NCBI RefSeq assembly: GCF_003049685.1
Contig: NZ_PYSY02000007.1
Location: 62,001-126,000, forward strand
Direction of reading: 5' to 3'
Source of the DNA: Brucella pituitosa
GTDB taxonomy: Bacteria; Pseudomonadota; Alphaproteobacteria; Rhizobiales; Rhizobiaceae
DNA: 64,000 bases
In this document: positions 61,064 to 64,000 of the stretch, piece after piece
Layout of the letters: every line of letters begins with the position of its first letter
Numbering within the stretch: the stretch's first letter is position 1
Translations under genes and position numbers: made by a program
The notes under the pieces: model-generated
Told to the model about the DNA's origin: nothing
The model's input: the letters and a program-made list of their open reading frames with translations, nothing else
Database searches by the model: none

Positions 61064-64000
61064 TCAGACGATTGCAACCGACACGGCAACAGGTCCTTTG
61101 CGGTTGAACCGAACTTGGAAGCGGACGTTTGTCCCGATCGAAACGTCCTCGAACTCGCCGCGGGCGATCGATGACTTGTGCGATAATATTTCCTTCGGGT
61201 ATGAGCCAATCCGGATGAAGAACATATGCCCGGAGATTGATTGGACATAGCCGGCCTGCTCTGAGATGCGCCTCGTGAAATGATTCTCTCGATTGGCAAC
61301 AGGCCGAAATGTGGGCGGAGACTTCTCATCAATTTCATCAAATAGGCTGGCGGCTTTGGCCGCTTCGCCTCTTACAAACAGGAACTGAGCGAGATCGAAA
61401 CGCGCCTCATAATTAGCATCTCCGGTCGAATAGGCTCGCCGCAGATGACTCTCGATGAGGTCATCATCACCGGCATTCTCCACGACATGATGACGGGCGA
61501 TCTCGGAATGCACCGCCTTGTCGTCGGGGCTATTGGTCAACGCCTCGTTCAGCACCTTAAGCGCTTCGCCAGCGCGGTCCCGAGAGCGATAAATGCGCGC
61601 CACCCTTATCGCCGCGCCAGAGCCCTTCGGGTTCAGGCGAAGGGCCTTTTCCAATGCGCGTAACGCTCGATCTTCTTGATCCATTTCCTCGCGATAACGC
61701 GCCTCGATCTGGATTATGTCCGGATCGTCGGGGAATTGCTGTAAAGCCAGCCTGATCCGGCTTTCAGCATCGCGTGTTTTCTCCGCAAAAAACATCGCGT
61801 CGTGCTCCTGAGCGTCGTCGCTCAGCTCTCGGTTGAGTTCGACAATCTCGTCGACAAGCATTTTGCATTGGCTCGAGGCCGCAAATCGACTACTGGTCGA
61901 CAGCGAGTTGAGCCGTTCACGGGCTCTCCGGCGCAGCTGGTCTTTAAGCAACGGTGAGTCGACTTTGGTCGCCCGAATTCGATCAATTTCGGCTTGGGTG
62001 TGGATGACGGCTGTGTTTTTCTCATCAATGGCATGGGCCTCATTCGCCCGGCGCTCCGCTTCATCCAGGGAGCCTCGAGGATGGTGAAGTTCGAACAGCG
62101 CCCATTGTTGGTAAAGAAATGCCTGGTTTGGGGCGACTGATATTGCAGCTTCATAGATACGCCGGCCTGGTGAAGGTTCAGCGAAAGTATCGGCAAGTGC
62201 GCGACCTTTTGTAATCTGCTCAAGTGCCTTGGAGTCCGACGAGTACCCAAAATCAAGACCCGAAATTAGGCGGCAGAACTGATCGGCTTTCTCATCATCG
62301 CTTGGGCAAGCCTGCCTGAAGACAAGTTGCGCCACCCGAGGGTGGCGGGTAAGATAGCTGTAGTCACGGGAATACTTGTCTACTTCAGCGCGAACGATGT
62401 TTTGCAGCGGTGCAAAAAACTTCTCTTGATAGTCCGAAAAACTGATGCCGGAGATGCGTGAGATTGTGCCTGCACGGGCGCTGACTTTGTATTGGTGCAT
62501 AGTCGCGATGTCGAGATAAAGCTGTCTTGCTTGCTCAGGGCTAATGCGTTGGTGCTCAAGACGAAGAACGTCTTCGAAAGGCCTGCCTTGCGTTAGCTGA
62601 TGCAGAGCAACAAGCAACTGCCGTTCAGCCACGTTCTCAAATCGCCGAATGCGCTCATCCCTTGTCTCATTGCTGAGCAGACCTAGGCATTTATGCTTCT
62701 CAAGAAGGTCAAGGAGGCCATCGATCTCCTTTCGGGAAAGATACCGTACTTTCAGTTCGGGACCAGGAAACTCGCTCTCCAGCGGATCGCAATAGGTATT
62801 CCAGTCTGAGTCTCTCTCTGCTCCCACCACCACAAGCGGCAGTTTTGCAGCACGGGCGTGCCGAAGTAGGGCGAGCAATTCATGCACATGAAGCCCTACA
62901 TCGTCGACGAATAGGTAGATTGTTTTTCCCGTCAACTCATACAACTCGGAGAACACCTCTGGCCGGAGTGCGCCGTCTGGCCTGAACCAGACGACTAGCA
63001 TATTCGACGCGGTTGCAGCCTCCCAGGCGGATCGTTTCAAAGCAATCGTCTTGCCTGCGCCAGCAGGACCCTTGGCCATTAATAACACGGGTCCGCCAGG
63101 AGCATCGTTCTCAAGAACGGCTTTAAAAAGGATATCGTCTTCGACCTGACGGCGGACGTCCAACCGGTTGACGATAGCCCCCCAACCGGTATCATAGCCT
63201 GAATAGAACTGTTCAGCTGTTTGGGGTTCGAAGGGCATCTCGGCGTGGATGAACGTCAGATCGTCGCGGAGCGACTTGTTCGTTGCGTCTGATTCGAGAC
63301 TATGCGTCTTAAACAGGCGCCGGATCGGGAAATCTGCGACATCGGCCGAGTGTGAAAGACGCCGGAAAAGTGGAGGTATGGCCTCGTCGAGAGTTGCCAT
63401 GAACTCTCCGAAATAGCCCTTGATCAGCTCCACGTTTTTCGTAGCCCAGAACGCGACATCTTCGGCTTCCGCGTTCGGCGTCACCATGTACCAGCGTGGT
63501 CGTCGACCTGGACCAAGATTGTAGATTAGATCCCGGATATGGGAGTCATCAAGGCGATAGCCTACGAAGATGAAGGTGTGTTCGAAAGCCATATCTTGAA
63601 GGCGCAGAAACAGCCGTGAACGGTTTTTTGAGTAGGTCGAGTAAACCTCGCGCGAAAGCACCGGTGGAATATCAGCATCGTGGATGTGATTCAGGCAGCC
63701 ATGAAGTTTTAGATAAGGCACTGGATTTGCAAATTCCCGAAGCCTTTCATCGATGGGCTCATCGTCTTTGACGAGCGGAACAATCTGCTGGATCTTCGTC
63801 GTGACCTCACCTTGTTGGCGCAATTCCTCTTCAACCTCGGCCGGCATGCCGTGGTCGGGATCGATCTCGCGTTGCTGCGGCCGCCATAAATGATGGGCAA
63901 CGAATTTCAGCAACAGGGCTTCGGGCGCGGGGAAGGGCAGGGGCCTGCCGGTTGCAGCCATCGACCAGGCTTCGAGATAGGCCAAATCCGAAGTCAGCGC
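61064..64000 (-). CDS. SIR2-domain / P-loop NTPase / TPR protein, probable anti-phage defence (5' end outside window)
   Basis: At least 978 residues are visible and the frame is open to the window edge. The visible N-terminal part ends a SIR2-like domain (LKLHG near residue 93, VLSREVYSTYSKNRSRLFLR, FIFVGYRLDDSHIRDLIYNL near 139-157, counted from 63985). A P-loop NTPase follows with GPAGAGKT near 306-313 and Walker B YLFVDDVG; then a helical TPR-like array (about 600-880); and a final 55 residues with cold-shock/OB-fold character (GYVQSISGHMFFIRIGSYP, VRFQVRFNRKGPVAVSVAIV). SIR2-STAND proteins (Avs5-type and relatives) deplete NAD on phage sensing. A defence role is inferred from the architecture. 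Confidence 0.8.
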   Translation of the reverse strand, partial: ALTSDLAYLEAWSMAATGRPLPFPAPEALLLKFVAHHLWRPQQREIDPDHGMPAEVEEELRQQGEVTTKIQQIVPLVKDDEPIDERLREFANPVPYLKLHGCLNHIHDADIPPVLSREVYSTYSKNRSRLFLRLQDMAFEHTFIFVGYRLDDSHIRDLIYNLGPGRRPRWYMVTPNAEAEDVAFWATKNVELIKGYFGEFMATLDEAIPPLFRRLSHSADVADFPIRRLFKTHSLESDATNKSLRDDLTFIHAEMPFEPQTAEQFYSGYDTGWGAIVNRLDVRRQVEDDILFKAVLENDAPGGPVLLMAKGPAGAGKTIALKRSAWEAATASNMLVVWFRPDGALRPEVFSELYELTGKTIYLFVDDVGLHVHELLALLRHARAAKLPLVVVGAERDSDWNTYCDPLESEFPGPELKVRYLSRKEIDGLLDLLEKHKCLGLLSNETRDERIRRFENVAERQLLVALHQLTQGRPFEDVLRLEHQRISPEQARQLYLDIATMHQYKVSARAGTISRISGISFSDYQEKFFAPLQNIVRAEVDKYSRDYSYLTRHPRVAQLVFRQACPSDDEKADQFCRLISGLDFGYSSDSKALEQITKGRALADTFAEPSPGRRIYEAAISVAPNQAFLYQQWALFELHHPRGSLDEAERRANEAHAIDEKNTAVIHTQAEIDRIRATKVDSPLLKDQLRRRARERLNSLSTSSRFAASSQCKMLVDEIVELNRELSDDAQEHDAMFFAEKTRDAESRIRLALQQFPDDPDIIQIEARYREEMDQEDRALRALEKALRLNPKGSGAAIRVARIYRSRDRAGEALKVLNEALTNSPDDKAVHSEIARHHVVENAGDDDLIESHLRRAYSTGDANYEARFDLAQFLFVRGEAAKAASLFDEIDEKSPPTFRPVANRENHFTRRISEQAGYVQSISGHMFFIRIGSYPKEILSHKSSIARGEFEDVSIGTNVRFQVRFNRKGPVAVSVAIV

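Noticed and set aside
1-64000. CRISPR arrays, tRNA or rRNA genes
   Set aside because: No regular short repeats with spacers, no tRNA-like cloverleaf with CCA-side motifs and no rRNA signature were found by reading.

Overview
The window looks like part of a repABC plasmid, or a plasmid-derived region, from an alphaproteobacterium of the Rhizobiales; Brucellaceae (Ochrobactrum/Brucella type) is the best guess. The reasons are the repABC replication unit, the Ti-type traA/oriT/traC/traD arrangement, DUF736 and DUF2865 proteins, an alphaproteobacterial LexA box (GAAC-N7-GAAC), and base composition and codon use typical of the group. No rRNA, tRNA or CRISPR array was seen.

Layout. 1-2.3 kb is debris: the 3' end of a Tn3-family transposase, a fragment of a repeat-rich surface protein, and a LysR regulator lacking its DNA-binding domain. 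2.6-4.6 kb holds small accessory genes. 4.8-14.2 kb is transfer module 1: dotB, dotC and dotD, then a MOBQ TraA-type relaxase-helicase, a candidate oriT, traC, traD, a small membrane peptide and a coupling protein. 14.2-25.9 kb resembles a plasmid leading region: orphan HTH regulators, a higBA toxin-antitoxin pair, a DNA methyltransferase, a DUF736 protein, an SOS-controlled Y-family polymerase, an ATP-dependent ligase, a SUKH protein, and an IS5-family element inside a lipoprotein gene. 26.2-33.7 kb is a copper island: P-type ATPase, DUF4396-multicopper oxidase fusion, cytochrome c'-like protein, Csp-like copper protein, DUF305 protein and YdcF/ElyC-like protein. 34.4-39.1 kb has a serine resolvase with a res-like site, lipoproteins, a nuclease and a truncated ardC. 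39.3-54.5 kb is transfer module 2, two divergent operons: dsbC-like, dotI, dotH, dotG and icmT leftward; dotF-like, icmC, icmD, icmB, three unassigned exported proteins, icmX-like, icmV-like and dotA rightward. 54.5-60.2 kb is maintenance: vapBC, a ProQ/FinO protein, and repC, repB and repA with a predicted antisense RNA. The window ends inside a large SIR2 / P-loop NTPase / TPR gene that looks like an anti-phage defence protein.

How it fits together. The mating machine is of the Dot/Icm (IncI, MPF-I) type and largely syntenic with the R64 tra region, but the DNA-processing genes (relaxase, oriT, traC/traD) are of the rhizobial Ti/RSF1010 type. This is a mosaic conjugation system. Near-identical hairpin-rich leaders of about 290 bp stand in front of the methyltransferase and the ardC remnant, both anti-restriction-type genes, which suggests a shared early-expression signal. 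Three core genes (icmB, dsbC-like, repA) are each broken by two very small insertions, five of the six in homopolymer runs. These are either sequencing errors or real decay, and this must be settled before judging whether the replicon replicates or transfers.
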